A stretch of 64,000 nucleotides of DNA from Danxiaibacter flavus (GCF_041060425.1 NZ_JAULBC010000005.1:62001-126000); one strand, 5' to 3'; shown: positions 33,505-43,972, counted from the stretch's first letter. Translations and numbers: made by a program. The notes: a model not told the origin generated them from the letters alone.

Positions 33505-36072
33505 ATGAACAGATATATACTGCTTACAATACTATTGATCTGTTTTTTAGTAAACTCCTACGCAACAAAATTGACGGGCATTGTGTACAATGAAACCGGC
33601 AAACCACTGGCATATGCGTCTATTACTGTGAAGGAGACAGGTAGGGGAACGACAACAAATGAGTCAGGAGCATACATCCTGGATCTTTCTTCCGGCAATT
33701 ATACGATCAGCGTTCAATATATTGGCTACAAAAAGCAGGATAAAAAGATTCATATTAGCAACGATGCGGAAAAATTGGATTTCAAATTAGAACCGCAAAC
33801 TTTTACACTGAATGAAGTTGTAGTTAAGTCCGGAGGAAAAGATCCTGCATACGAAATCATCCGCAATGCCATTAAGAAAAGGGAAGAATACCGTGCACCT
33901 TTGGATTCCTTTACCTGCCAGGCCTATATAAAAATGATGATCAAAACGCGCGGCCTGCCAAAGCGGATCTTTGGTCAGAAAATTGACAGCGCGGATCTGA
34001 AAGAAATGGGTGTTGACTCACTTGGGCGCGGTATTGTAGCATTGACTGAATCTGTAACTAAGGTCGCTTATAAAAAACCTGAGAAGCTTAAGCTTGAAGT
34101 GCTGTCAGGCAGGGAAAGCGGTTCCGGCGGATATGGATTTAACTTTCCCACTTTTATCAACTTCTATGACAATAATGTGGAAGTAATGAGCGACATCATT
34201 GCACCACGCGGATTTGTTTCTCCGATCGCTAATGATGCGCTTTCTTTTTACAATTACAAGTTTCTCGGATCATTTTTTGAAGATGGAAAAGAAGTCAACC
34301 GGATAAAAGTAATACCTAAAAGAAATTATGAGCCGCTATTCTCCGGAACAATAGAAATAACGGAGGGGGATTGGCGCATCTTCAGTCTCGATCTTCAGCT
34401 TACCAAACAATCACAGTTGCAGATGTTGGATACCATGCACATCCGGCAGATCCACCATGCTATCACACCTAAGGTTTGGCGCGTTAAAGACCAGGTTACT
34501 TACTTTACTTTTAACCTGTTTGGCATTAATGCCATCGGCAACCTGGTTAATATTTATAACGACTACGACCTCAAACCAAAGTTCCCCAAAAACTACTTCA
34601 ATAATGTGATTGTGAAGTATGATACAGCTGTGAACAGAAAAACGCTGGCCTACTGGGATTCGATCCGCCCGGTTCCTTTACAACCGGAGGAAGCAAAAGA
34701 TTTCAGAACCAAGGACAGTGTGTTTAAGGCGAAGAAAGATTCAGGTTATTCCAAAACATTTATTGATTCGCTTCGCGCAAAACAGGGAAAGGTTACTGTG
34801 ATGAATATTTTGTGGAACGGTGTAAGGCGGAGCAACTACAACCCCGAAAAATGGACGACTTTTTATTGGAAGCCGTTACTCAAGCAGATACAATATAACA
34901 CGGTGGAAGGGCTTGCAATGAATGCAGAAGCAACTATTAAAAGAGCTTATCCTGCAGCAAGCGGTGAACTTAGCTTTACGCCACATGTCCGGTACGGGTT
35001 TAGCAATGGCCATTTAAACGCATGGGGAACTTTTGAATGGAATAACAGAACGTTCAACAAAGACACTTCCGGCAAATATGATTTTGATGAGTTTGGGTTT
35101 GGCAACAATTCGCGCAATCGCTTTTCACTGAGTGGAGGTAAAAGAATAAACCAGTTTAATAAGGATAATCCAATATCGCCTTTATTCAACAGTATTGTGA
35201 CGCTTTTCTTTAATCACAATTACATGAAGATCTATGAAAACATTTTTACAGAATTCAACTGGATTCATACGAACAACAATGGTTTGAAGTATGGGCTAAA
35301 CCTGCTGTATGAAGATCGGATCCCTGTTGAAAACACGACTGATTTTTCCATCATTAAATATGACTCTCAAAAGTTCACACCGAATTATCCTTATGAAAAG
35401 ATCTCGTCGCAGTTTCCGCGTCACCAGGCAGTAATTGCAAGCGCGTTTGTGGAATACCAACCGGGACAAAAATTCATTGAATTCCCCAATGGCAGAATGT
35501 TTATCGGCTCAAAATATCCAACGTTTACTTTGAATTATCAAAAGGGTATTGAAGGTATTTTGGGCAGCGATGTAAACTTTGACAAATGGTCATTCTCAGC
35601 CAGACAGGAGCTAAAATTAAAACTCTGGGGACAGTTTAACTACCGTGTTAACATTGGAGGTTTTCTCAATACCAGGAGTGTCTATATACAAGATTACAGG
35701 CACTTTAATGGTAACCAGATCATTCTTGCCAGTCAATACCTCAATAGTTTTCAGCTAGCGCCATATTACGCAAACAGTACAACTGCTTCATTTTATACCG
35801 CCGCACATATGGAGCATCATTTTAATGGTGCTATCACCAACAAGATTCCGTTATTCAAAAAACTCAATTGGTTTCTCGTAACTGGTAGCAACGCATTTTA
35901 TGTAAATAGCAATAACAACTATGTAGAAATCTTCGGTGGTATCGAGAATATCTTCAAGCTCATTCGGGTGGATGTTGTCGGCGCATACCTCAATGGCACA
36001 AGCGGCCAGGTGGCAGTGCGCATTGGACTGGGGGGAATACTTGGAGGAAAAATCTCATTCACGAATAATTGA
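33505..36072 (+). CDS. DUF5686 protein with N-terminal carboxypeptidase-like regulatory domain
   Basis: 855 aa. I chose the ATG at 33505 because it starts the signal peptide (MNRYILLTILLICFLVNSYA); an in-frame TTG sits three codons earlier. Residues ~22-100 are a CarboxypepD_reg-like beta-sandwich (LTGIVYNETGKPLAYASITV), as found at the start of many Bacteroidota outer-membrane proteins. The rest is DUF5686, ending in a beta-barrel-like region with alternating hydrophobic and aromatic strands. No TonB box or plug is seen, so it is not a SusC. Probably an outer-membrane protein of unknown function. Confidence 0.9.
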   Translation: MNRYILLTILLICFLVNSYATKLTGIVYNETGKPLAYASITVKETGRGTTTNESGAYILDLSSGNYTISVQYIGYKKQDKKIHISNDAEKLDFKLEPQTFTLNEVVVKSGGKDPAYEIIRNAIKKREEYRAPLDSFTCQAYIKMMIKTRGLPKRIFGQKIDSADLKEMGVDSLGRGIVALTESVTKVAYKKPEKLKLEVLSGRESGSGGYGFNFPTFINFYDNNVEVMSDIIAPRGFVSPIANDALSFYNYKFLGSFFEDGKEVNRIKVIPKRNYEPLFSGTIEITEGDWRIFSLDLQLTKQSQLQMLDTMHIRQIHHAITPKVWRVKDQVTYFTFNLFGINAIGNLVNIYNDYDLKPKFPKNYFNNVIVKYDTAVNRKTLAYWDSIRPVPLQPEEAKDFRTKDSVFKAKKDSGYSKTFIDSLRAKQGKVTVMNILWNGVRRSNYNPEKWTTFYWKPLLKQIQYNTVEGLAMNAEATIKRAYPAASGELSFTPHVRYGFSNGHLNAWGTFEWNNRTFNKDTSGKYDFDEFGFGNNSRNRFSLSGGKRINQFNKDNPISPLFNSIVTLFFNHNYMKIYENIFTEFNWIHTNNNGLKYGLNLLYEDRIPVENTTDFSIIKYDSQKFTPNYPYEKISSQFPRHQAVIASAFVEYQPGQKFIEFPNGRMFIGSKYPTFTLNYQKGIEGILGSDVNFDKWSFSARQELKLKLWGQFNYRVNIGGFLNTRSVYIQDYRHFNGNQIILASQYLNSFQLAPYYANSTTASFYTAAHMEHHFNGAITNKIPLFKKLNWFLVTGSNAFYVNSNNNYVEIFGGIENIFKLIRVDVVGAYLNGTSGQVAVRIGLGGILGGKISFTNN

Positions 36073-36274
36073 TAATTGACAAGGGAAAATTGACAACGAT
36101 TGCAGCGAAGGAGAACCGGCTAATTTTGTTTGTATAAACACTTCCCTTAACAATTACAGTTACACAGAGCTACACTGAGAAGGCACTGAGTTACACGGAG
36201 GGTTGCCCCATTTGCACATTCGCACATCTACACATCCGCACATTTTCAATTGTCAACTTTCAATTATCAACTGA
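36073..36274. repeat. Convergent spacer made of word-like repeats
   Basis: Contains 'aattgacaagggaaaattgacaa', its inverted relatives 'caattgtcaactttcaattatcaact', 'acacagagctacactgagaaggcactgagttacacggag' and 'gcacattcgcacatctacacatccgcacat'. It lies between the stops of the DUF5686 gene and mreD. Confidence 0.65.
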
Positions 36275-36808
36275 CTACGCCGCGTTTGTTCTGAATTTTG
36301 CTTTGCGCTGGAACAACAATTCGGTTACGTAGATCAGCAACATGCTTACTGCTGTCGTTGCAATTACTTTACTGAAGAAGAAAATGAAATCGTTGAACTG
36401 CAACCATTCAAGCAGTACGAAATAAAGATTATGGAAGAAGGCCAGGATTAACACATATACGCTGTATGGTGCCCAGCCAAGACTTTTAATGCTTGGTTCT
36501 ATATAAGAAAATTCGGTTTTTTCCTGGGGCAGTAAAACGTTTAATAAGAACGGTCTGATATAGGCAATCAATACACATGGAGCGGCATGCATACCCGGCG
36601 TTCCGGTAAAATAATCCATACACAAACCAAAGATGAATGCAACGATCATCAGGCTGATGCGGGACATATTAAACGGCAACCACAACACAAACAGGAAATA
36701 TAAATACGGTTTTACATATTGATGCAATGGCGGCACTTTGTCCAGCACAAAAGCCTGCACCAGGATGAACAACACAAAGCGGATAATATTTTTAAGTAAA
36801 GTGCTCAT
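36275..36808 (-). CDS. mreD: Rod shape-determining protein MreD
   Basis: 177 aa with about five to six membrane segments and little else, typical for MreD (for example FVLFILVQAFVLDKVPPLH and FIFGLCMDYFTGTPGMHAAP, the latter being the most conserved MreD segment). It links MreC and the elongation complex in the inner membrane. Its start codon overlaps the mreC stop by one base (TAATG), indicating translational coupling. The usual Bacteroidota followers mrdA (PBP2) and rodA are absent here; a convergent DUF5686 gene lies downstream. Confidence 0.88.
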   Translation of the reverse strand: MSTLLKNIIRFVLFILVQAFVLDKVPPLHQYVKPYLYFLFVLWLPFNMSRISLMIVAFIFGLCMDYFTGTPGMHAAPCVLIAYIRPFLLNVLLPQEKTEFSYIEPSIKSLGWAPYSVYVLILAFFHNLYFVLLEWLQFNDFIFFFSKVIATTAVSMLLIYVTELLFQRKAKFRTNAA

Positions 36809-37659
36809 TAGTTCTTAGGTGTTTGTGCTTCCAGTTGCTTTTGCTCGTTCCAGTTTGCGTTGTCAATAATATAGGCATACTGCATGGTGAAAAAGTTAGT
36901 TGCAGCTTTCACCTTGATATTGTAAGTACTTCCGGAAGGTTCAATGGAAAAATTGTCAATCTGTCCAATCATTAATCCGGGAGGAAATATGCCGGACAAA
37001 TTACTGGTTAGAACGGTATCACCCTTTTGTATTTTTGCAGTCTTAGGAATATTTCTCAATACAACAATTGAAGCATCTTTTCCGTCCCATTCAACAACGC
37101 CGTTATTGTATGCGCCTTTCTTCAGCATTGCACTGATACCCGATTTATGATTGAGCATGCTCATCACTCTGCAGTAGTTATCACTCACCATAATAACCCT
37201 TCCCACTACGCCATCCGGACCAACTACAGCCATATCAGGATGAATGCCCTGCTTTCTGCCTCTGTACAAGGTGATGTAGTTGTTTTCTTCGTTCACTGAG
37301 TTATTTACCACTTTTGCAGGCAGGTAAGTAAACACACGAACCTTGTAAGTTGAGTCTTGTAACAGGGAATCCAGCTTTTGCTGCTTTGTACTATCAGGCC
37401 CTTCAAAACTTGTCAGCAGCTCGTTACGCAATCTTGCGTTTTCGGCTTCGAGCTGCTTATTCGTTTCTTTCAGCCTGAAATAATATTCTACATTATTGTA
37501 CTGCTTGCCCATTTTGCCGGTTATTTGGCCGGCCACATTTGAAAAAACAGCCTCATGCGTTTTATTGTATTTTACAAGTATGGCTATACTTAACCCTTGT
37601 AAAACAAGGAACATGAAAAAAGTAAAAAAACGCCTTATGAAGAGAATGATGTTACGCAT
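36808..37659 (-). CDS. mreC: Rod shape-determining protein MreC
   Basis: 283 aa. An N-terminal membrane anchor (FFTFFMFLVLQGLSIAIL) is followed by a coiled coil (~65-95; KETNKQLEAENARLRNELL) and two small beta-barrel domains (GPDGVVGRVIMVSDNYCRVM, then NHKSGISAMLKKG). This is the standard MreC layout; it acts in the periplasm as a scaffold between MreB/MreD and PBP2. It lies between mreB (84 bp upstream) and mreD (1-bp overlap). Confidence 0.95.
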   Translation of the reverse strand: MRNIILFIRRFFTFFMFLVLQGLSIAILVKYNKTHEAVFSNVAGQITGKMGKQYNNVEYYFRLKETNKQLEAENARLRNELLTSFEGPDSTKQQKLDSLLQDSTYKVRVFTYLPAKVVNNSVNEENNYITLYRGRKQGIHPDMAVVGPDGVVGRVIMVSDNYCRVMSMLNHKSGISAMLKKGAYNNGVVEWDGKDASIVVLRNIPKTAKIQKGDTVLTSNLSGIFPPGLMIGQIDNFSIEPSGSTYNIKVKAATNFFTMQYAYIIDNANWNEQKQLEAQTPKN

Positions 37660-37743
37660 GCAGTTTTCTATAATTCATGATCCGATACCAGGAAACCGCA
37701 GAACGGAACACCGGATAACAGATTTTCTTCGTGAGCACCAGTT

Positions 37744-38769
37744 CTATCGCATTACAAACGGATAGCGCTGATAATTTTTTAATGAGATTCCCGTACCACG
37801 CACTACACTCTTCAATGGATCATCCGCAATATGTACAGGCAATTTAATTTTCTGGCTTAAACGCTTGTCCAATCCACGAAGTAAAGCACCACCACCAGTC
37901 AGGTACAACCCTCTGCGGTAGATATCCGCAGCCAGCTCAGGAGGTGTGGTTTCCAAAGCTTTTAAAATAGCTTCTTCTATTTTAAAGATGCTTTTATCCA
38001 ATGCTTCGGCAATTTCCTGGTAGCTCACCATAATTTGCTTGGGAATACCGGTAACAAGGTCACGGCCGTTTACGGGTATATCATCCGGAGGAGTTTCCAG
38101 GTCTTTCATCGCAGCACCGATCTGGATCTTGATCTGCTCCGCAGTTCTTTCACCGATCAGTAAGCTGTGGTAACGGCGCAAAGCTTCCATAATGTCAGCT
38201 GTAAATTCATCACCCGCGATACGGATACTTTGGTCGCACACAATACCGGCCAACGCAATAACGGTAATACCAGTGGTACCACCTCCAATGTCAATGATCA
38301 TGTTACCAACCGGCTCTTCCACGTCGATACCGATACCTAGTGCAGCCGCCATTGGCTCGTGAATAAGATAAACCTCTTTTGCACCTGCCTGCTCAGCACT
38401 ATCCCTAACCGCACGTTTTTCTACCTCCGTAATGCTTGATGGTATGCAGATCATCATTCTCCAGCTTGGGGGGAACAATGGCTTTTTGGAATAGATCATT
38501 TTGATCATTTCACGGATCATCAGCTCAGCAGCGTTAAAGTCGGCGATTACACCATCTTTCAGCGGCCTTACGGTACGGATGCTTTCGTGTGTTTTTTCAT
38601 GCATCAATAAGGCACGTTTACCCACAGCCAAAACCTCTTTAGGGTTGTTACGGTTAAGTGCAACTATTGAAGGCTCATTCACCACAATTTCATCGTTATG
38701 TATAATAAGGGTATTTGCGGTACCCAGATCCATTGCTATTTCTTGTGTAAAAAAATTAAAAAGTCCCAT
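37744..38769 (-). CDS. mreB: Rod shape-determining protein MreB (actin-like)
   Basis: 341 aa from the ATG at 38769 (MGLFNFFTQEIAMDLGTANT); an upstream in-frame ATG at 38811 would add 14 residues not typical of MreB. Actin-fold nucleotide motifs are clear: phosphate 1 DLGTANTLI, phosphate 2 IDIGGGTTGITVI, adenosine motif TGGGALLRGLDKRL. It forms membrane-bound filaments that guide cell-wall elongation. First gene of mreBCD. Confidence 0.96.
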   Translation of the reverse strand: MGLFNFFTQEIAMDLGTANTLIIHNDEIVVNEPSIVALNRNNPKEVLAVGKRALLMHEKTHESIRTVRPLKDGVIADFNAAELMIREMIKMIYSKKPLFPPSWRMMICIPSSITEVEKRAVRDSAEQAGAKEVYLIHEPMAAALGIGIDVEEPVGNMIIDIGGGTTGITVIALAGIVCDQSIRIAGDEFTADIMEALRRYHSLLIGERTAEQIKIQIGAAMKDLETPPDDIPVNGRDLVTGIPKQIMVSYQEIAEALDKSIFKIEEAILKALETTPPELAADIYRRGLYLTGGGALLRGLDKRLSQKIKLPVHIADDPLKSVVRGTGISLKNYQRYPFVMR

Positions 38770-38984
38770 TATATGAATTGTATTCCTTGTATTGTTATCG
38801 AATGCCTGCAAAATTCATAGAAATAACCCGAATAAACAAAAAGCAGAAATTTTTACTTTTTCAGCTTCCCTCTGAATTAACATTCACCCAGACTAAATGT
38901 GTAAATTTTTATCGGCCTATTAGAAAATACTGTACCAAAAACGATTTTCTTCCAACTTATTCTTCTTTTTAATCATAAAAAGAA

Positions 38985-40274
38985 TTACTCGAGCTTTTCA
39001 CCTTTCGAAGCCTTCTCCTTTAGCTGTTGAAAGTATGCTTTCGTTTCAGGAGCAAAATAAGGAAGTACCTCTTCCGGATATTTTCTTTCTGCTGATTCAA
39101 GAAACTCTAACGCTTTTTCAGGATGGTTATTTTGCGAAGCAATTATCGCGGCTGTTCCGTACGCAAAACGGTAATTATTAAGCAACTGGATATTATCCCT
39201 GTTATTGAGGTATGACCTGGATTCAGTAGAAATATGTTGCAGTTTCTGCAATCTTAGCTCAAGTTCAAAAGTATTATCGCCTTTGGGATGAGTTACCATT
39301 TTGGAAGTCAGGCCGCGCGATTGCAGGTACGTATCCAGGAAAAGACTCATATTAGGCGGAACATCGCCCGCAAAAAACACTTCTTTTTCAAAGGAATTTT
39401 GCTGTAAAAGATTGAGGACAATTTTATCTGAGCGTAGAATAAACTTACTTGCGTAGGTTGGTTTTAGCTGCCAGGTGATCAGGGAATCACCATATTTATC
39501 ATTTTTATTGTTGATCGTAACGCTTCTTGTCGTCCATTTCTCTACCTCTACTTTAGCCAGGTCATCCGCAGAATAGGAGACATTCAATATGCCCTTTGTC
39601 TGCAGCCATGCAGGATACCACCTGGTATTCAACAGGTTAAGATCAATAAAACGGACATCCACCCGATACCGCTCAATCACCTGGAGATACAGCAGATAAT
39701 ACAGATACATATCGCCATTGGTAAACAGGTAAGCGCCGGCCGAGCATTCATCAACCACCTGGCGGAAATAATCCAGGACAGTTCTGTTCACACCACCACG
39801 CTGAAATGCCTGGCGCAAACACCATTCGGCCGAGTCTCTCTTGTCCTCATAAAAATACCTGTAAGCCTGTGAACCCCATGCTGTAAGGATTTTTGTGTGC
39901 GGATCGAGCAGCAGAATTTCTCCTTTATAAGTATCACTGTCACTAAGTGCAATGGATTTTTGAAAAGCTTCACTGGCCTTCATGGTTTGATGAAGATCCA
40001 CATCAAGCATCGTTTCTCCGTCGAAGGAATTAAGCCTGTCAAGCGCATAGCCATAATAATACCAGGCTTCTGCTTTGGTTGAATCGACGGCAACCACTTT
40101 TTGCAAAAGATCGACAGCCTGAGTGTAATCCGGCGACAGATCCATGCGGTTGCGCTTCATTTCAGCCTTGGCTTTTTCAAGGTTATGGGCGGCATCGGCT
40201 GCTGCATCCTGGGCCAGGGCTGCATTCGACGCTGCAATCATGAAAAAAAGTATGTATAAAAAAAGTTTTTTCAT
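38985..40274 (-). CDS. Exported TPR-containing protein
   Basis: 429 aa from the ATG at 40274, where a signal peptide begins (MKKLFLYILFFMIAASNAA); a further in-frame ATG at 40310 would overlap purD. TPR-like helices occur near residues 30-110 (YTQAVDLLQKVVAVDSTKAE) and at the C-terminus (NNHPEKALEFLESAERKYPE), with a middle region of unknown fold. It lies 16 bp after purD on the same strand, so it is probably co-transcribed. Function unknown; periplasmic or outer-membrane associated scaffold is likely. Confidence 0.8.
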   Translation of the reverse strand: MKKLFLYILFFMIAASNAALAQDAAADAAHNLEKAKAEMKRNRMDLSPDYTQAVDLLQKVVAVDSTKAEAWYYYGYALDRLNSFDGETMLDVDLHQTMKASEAFQKSIALSDSDTYKGEILLLDPHTKILTAWGSQAYRYFYEDKRDSAEWCLRQAFQRGGVNRTVLDYFRQVVDECSAGAYLFTNGDMYLYYLLYLQVIERYRVDVRFIDLNLLNTRWYPAWLQTKGILNVSYSADDLAKVEVEKWTTRSVTINNKNDKYGDSLITWQLKPTYASKFILRSDKIVLNLLQQNSFEKEVFFAGDVPPNMSLFLDTYLQSRGLTSKMVTHPKGDNTFELELRLQKLQHISTESRSYLNNRDNIQLLNNYRFAYGTAAIIASQNNHPEKALEFLESAERKYPEEVLPYFAPETKAYFQQLKEKASKGEKLE

Positions 40275-40290
40275 CCAGGTATAACGTGGT

Positions 40291-41559
40291 TTATTCAAAT
40301 TCAAAACCAATATCCTTCCTGTAATAGATCCCTTCGAAATTAATTTTCTTTAGTGCTTCTTCCGAACGCTCAACGGCTTCTTTAATATTTTCACCATAGG
40401 AGCTCACTGCCAATACTCTTCCGCCGTTTGTAACCACTCCGTTTTCCGCCTGTTTGGTTCCTGCATGAAAAACAATGGTATTCTTATCAAACGATCCATC
40501 AAGACCGGTTATTACTTTATTCTTCTCATAATCACCGGGATATCCGCCACTTACAGCTACAACGGTACAACAAGCGCGGTTATCAAAATCAATTACAATA
40601 TTTTTTAACGTATTGTTATGTAAAGCCACAAAAAGCTCTACCAGGCTATTTTTCAGCCTTGGCATTACCACCTCTGTCTCGGGGTCACCCATGCGGCAGT
40701 TATACTCAATAACAAAAGGCTCATCGCCTACTTTTATCAGGCCAAAGAACACAAAACCCTTATAAACGATATTTTCCTTTGCAAATCCGTTAATGGTTGG
40801 TTTAATGATCGTCTCTTCCACCTTTTGCATAAACGCTTCATCCGCAAAAGGCACCGGGCTTACACAGCCCATACCACCGGTATTCAGACCTGTGTCACCT
40901 TCGCCAATGCGCTTGTAATCTTTCGCGTGGCCGATAATTTTATAGTCAGCTCCATCAGTCAACACGAACACGCTGATTTCAATTCCTGTCAAAAACTGTT
41001 CAATAACCACTTTGGAAGATGCATCTCCAAACTGGCGATTGACGATCATTTCTTCAAAAACATCCAATGCTTCTTCATGTGTATTGCTGATTACCACGCC
41101 TTTACCAGCAGCAAGACCATCTGCCTTTAATACGATTGGCAGGCTGTGAGAGGCGATGTATTTCTTTCCTTCTTCAAAATTTTCGGACGTGAATTCTGCA
41201 TAACCGGCAGTAGGAATATTGTGCCTTTGCATGAATTTTTTGGAAAAAGCCTTGCTTCCTTCCAACTGGGCGCCGAATTGAGAAGGGCCAACCACCATAA
41301 TATCTTCTCCGGCAAAATAATCGTAGGCGCCTTTCACCAGTGGCTCTTCGGGGCCCACCACCAGCATTTGAATTTTATTCTCTTTGCAAAACTTCTTCTG
41401 GCTCTCAAAATCATTTACGCCAATTGCCACATTGGTTCCAAAAGCAGAGGTGCCGGCATTACCGGGAGCGATAAACAATGAAGAGCAAAGTTTGTCCTGG
41501 CTTATTTTCCATGCCAGCGCATGCTCCCGTCCACCTGAACCCAAAAGAAGAATATTCAT
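40291..41559 (-). CDS. purD: Phosphoribosylamine--glycine ligase
   Basis: 422 aa, full length. Second step of de novo purine synthesis: joins phosphoribosylamine and glycine using ATP. N-terminal domain starts MNILLLGSGGREHALAWKI. The ATP-grasp core follows (KADGLAAGKGVVI; VVIEQFLTGIEISVFVL; NTGGMGCVSPVPFAD; EYNCRMGDPETEVVMPRLKN), and then the C-terminal domain. It is the first gene of a pair with the TPR gene. Confidence 0.97.
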   Translation of the reverse strand: MNILLLGSGGREHALAWKISQDKLCSSLFIAPGNAGTSAFGTNVAIGVNDFESQKKFCKENKIQMLVVGPEEPLVKGAYDYFAGEDIMVVGPSQFGAQLEGSKAFSKKFMQRHNIPTAGYAEFTSENFEEGKKYIASHSLPIVLKADGLAAGKGVVISNTHEEALDVFEEMIVNRQFGDASSKVVIEQFLTGIEISVFVLTDGADYKIIGHAKDYKRIGEGDTGLNTGGMGCVSPVPFADEAFMQKVEETIIKPTINGFAKENIVYKGFVFFGLIKVGDEPFVIEYNCRMGDPETEVVMPRLKNSLVELFVALHNNTLKNIVIDFDNRACCTVVAVSGGYPGDYEKNKVITGLDGSFDKNTIVFHAGTKQAENGVVTNGGRVLAVSSYGENIKEAVERSEEALKKINFEGIYYRKDIGFEFE

Positions 41560-41964
41560 AGCTGATTTTTAAAAATTGAACGAAAGTAAATAGTTGAGCG
41601 CGAATATTGTAAAGAAGTTTTGGAGCTGTCAGCTGTCAGCTATCAGCTATCAGCCTGTTTCGACTGTTCCAGAACACCGTTTAATTACCACATGTTAGTC
41701 GTAAAAAGACGATTTTTTAAAATTCTATGCTTCTACCTCAAGCCTTAATCCTCAAACCTCACAGCTGACACCTGATACCTGAAACCTGATACCCAAAGCT
41801 CATAGCCAATAGCTAAAAGCTAACAGCCAATTAAGTGTTTAAACGTAAAGCTGCCGTTCAATGTTGCATTTTCTCACTTTTTTCGAGCATAATATAAATT
41901 TCTCTGTATTTTACGCCGCCCCCAAACGGCGCAACGTCAAAAAAACATAAGAAAATTCTACTCT
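41560..41964. repeat. Spacer with 'agctgtcagctatcagc' and 'cctgatacctgaaacctg' repeats
   Basis: Tandem 'agctgtcagctgtcagctatcagctatcagc' (about 41630-41655), then 'cctcaagccttaatcctcaaacctcacagctgacacctgatacctgaaacctgatacc' and 'agctcatagccaatagctaaaagctaacagcc' (to about 41830). The remaining ~130 bp before the POT gene is AT-rich and presumably carries its promoter, which I cannot place. Confidence 0.7.
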
Positions 41965-43812
41965 ATGCAGGAAAGTGCTGAACTAACGGAGCAACCTATT
42001 GCAGCCAGAAAAAGTCATCCGAAAGGCTTATATATTCTCTTCGCCACAGAAATGTGGGAGCGTTTTAACTTCTATGGAATGAGGGCGATCCTTATTCTGT
42101 TTATGACAAAGGCCTTATTGTTTGATAAAGTTTTTGCATCTAACTTATATGGAAGCTACATAAGCCTTATCTACTTAACACCATTGCTGGGCGGTTACAT
42201 TGCGGATCGTTACTGGGGTAACAAACGCTCCATTATTGCCGGCGGTATTGTAATGGCAATCGGCGAATTATTGTTGTTCTTCTGCGGATCATTATATAAT
42301 AGTGCACCGGGGCTTTCGCAGTTATTGTTTTTCTCAGGATTGGGAATGATGATCACCGGCAACGGATTTTTCAAGCCAAACATTTCTTCCCTGGTTGGTC
42401 AGTTATATCCTTCTACTGATACAAGAAAAGATGCAGCATACACCATTTTCTATATGGGGATCAATACCGGCGGAGCGATAGGACCGTTCGTTTGCGGATT
42501 GTTTGGTGATACCGGAAATCCGGCAGATTTTAAATGGGCATTCTTAATTGCAGGCATCGGAATGGTTATTAGTGTTATTGTGCAAAGATTGTTTCAGCAC
42601 AAATATGTTGTTACTCCTGAGGGAAAACCTTTGGGCCAGGTTCCGGCTAATGTTCCCAAATACATGCTTTCGCCCGTGCTCACTATTATTGGTATGGCAG
42701 TGATTTCCGCTGTTATGATCGGTTTGTTTTACATTGATGCAAAGGTTGTAAGCTATTTATTCTATTTACTGATTGCATGTATTGTAGGTATACCGACAAT
42801 TATCTTCATGGACAAAACGCTCTCACCAAAAGAAAAAAAACATGTAACAGTAATATTTGCTGTGTGTTTCTTTGTCATCTTCTTCTGGGGCGCCTTTGAG
42901 CAGGCTGGTGCGTCGCTTACATTTTTTGCGGAAGAACAAACTGACCGTCATTTAGGTTTGAAAGTGCCTACATGGATTGTTCATACATTATCGGCATTAT
43001 TGCTTTTTTATGTGTTTAAGCTCTATAAAAGAACGGCGAAAAATTTGGCGACTGATTTTAATAAGAACCTGCGGGTAACGGTGTATGGTTTGTTGTTGAT
43101 ACTTGCAGCGGCAACAGTTTACGCCAATATTTACATTTTACAGTCGGGCCAGTCTTATGTAGAAAAAGATGTAGTGCCTGCAAGCTGGTTCCAGTCCCTG
43201 AACTCAGCATTCATCGTGTTATTTGCTCCTTTCTTTGCATGGATGTGGACCAAATTTGGCAAGCGCGAGCCTGCTTCTCCCACAAAAATGGCCTGGGGAT
43301 TATTACTGCTGGCGCTCGGTTATTTCTGGATCGCCACTGGCGTAAATAATCTGCATACCGGCGTTAAAGTAAGCATGATCTGGCTTACCGGTATGTACGC
43401 ATTACATACATGCGGTGAATTGTGTTTGTCACCAATCGGGATGTCCCTCGTAAATAAATTATCTCCACTTAAGTTTTCTTCTTTGTTGATGGCTATCTGG
43501 TTTACGGCAAATGCCTTTGGCAACAAACTGGCTGGCGTATTAAGCGCATTGTATCCTCCGGGAATAGCTGAAATTCAGAAAGCTGAAAAAGCAGGCATCA
43601 ACCTGGAAGAGATCCTTTCCAAAAAAGTAGTGCCAACTGCCGACCAAATTACAAAACTGAAGAGCCTTGAAATTCCTTACGAATTCAAATCATTTGCAGG
43701 ATATCATATCAATAACCTGTATGACTTCTTCATGCTGTTTGTATTTATGGCAGGCGTAGCATCAATCATATTGTTCTTCCTGACAAGAAAGTTGCAAAGC
43801 ATGATGAAGTGA
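41965..43812 (+). CDS. POT-family proton-coupled peptide transporter
   Basis: 615 aa, inner-membrane MFS protein with 12-14 hydrophobic segments. The proton-coupling motif ExxER is in EMWERFNFYGMRAIL. FYMGINTGGAIGPFVCG is the second PTR2 signature. A hydrophilic stretch near residues 545-590 extends the last loop. It imports di- and tripeptides with protons. An OPT-family transporter gene follows on the same strand after a repeat-filled spacer. Confidence 0.93.
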   Translation: MQESAELTEQPIAARKSHPKGLYILFATEMWERFNFYGMRAILILFMTKALLFDKVFASNLYGSYISLIYLTPLLGGYIADRYWGNKRSIIAGGIVMAIGELLLFFCGSLYNSAPGLSQLLFFSGLGMMITGNGFFKPNISSLVGQLYPSTDTRKDAAYTIFYMGINTGGAIGPFVCGLFGDTGNPADFKWAFLIAGIGMVISVIVQRLFQHKYVVTPEGKPLGQVPANVPKYMLSPVLTIIGMAVISAVMIGLFYIDAKVVSYLFYLLIACIVGIPTIIFMDKTLSPKEKKHVTVIFAVCFFVIFFWGAFEQAGASLTFFAEEQTDRHLGLKVPTWIVHTLSALLLFYVFKLYKRTAKNLATDFNKNLRVTVYGLLLILAAATVYANIYILQSGQSYVEKDVVPASWFQSLNSAFIVLFAPFFAWMWTKFGKREPASPTKMAWGLLLLALGYFWIATGVNNLHTGVKVSMIWLTGMYALHTCGELCLSPIGMSLVNKLSPLKFSSLLMAIWFTANAFGNKLAGVLSALYPPGIAEIQKAEKAGINLEEILSKKVVPTADQITKLKSLEIPYEFKSFAGYHINNLYDFFMLFVFMAGVASIILFFLTRKLQSMMK

Positions 43813-43972
43813 TCTCTGATGTCTGATTTGATCATCTCTGATTTGCTTTAGTTCGGGCAGGTAAACTAATTTCAGCCGCTTTAACTATGAAGCAGTTCGG
43901 ATATCAATAAACAAAACTGAACGCTCATCGCAAATCAGAGATCAAAAGATCATACATCAGCGATAAATATCT
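43813..43972. repeat. Inverted 'tctgatgtctgattt' words between POT and OPT genes
   Basis: 'gatctctgatgtctgatttgatcatctctgattt' just after the POT stop and its partial reverse complement 'aaatcagagatcaaaagatcatacatcagcgat' before the OPT gene could pair as a loose stem. Confidence 0.6.
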
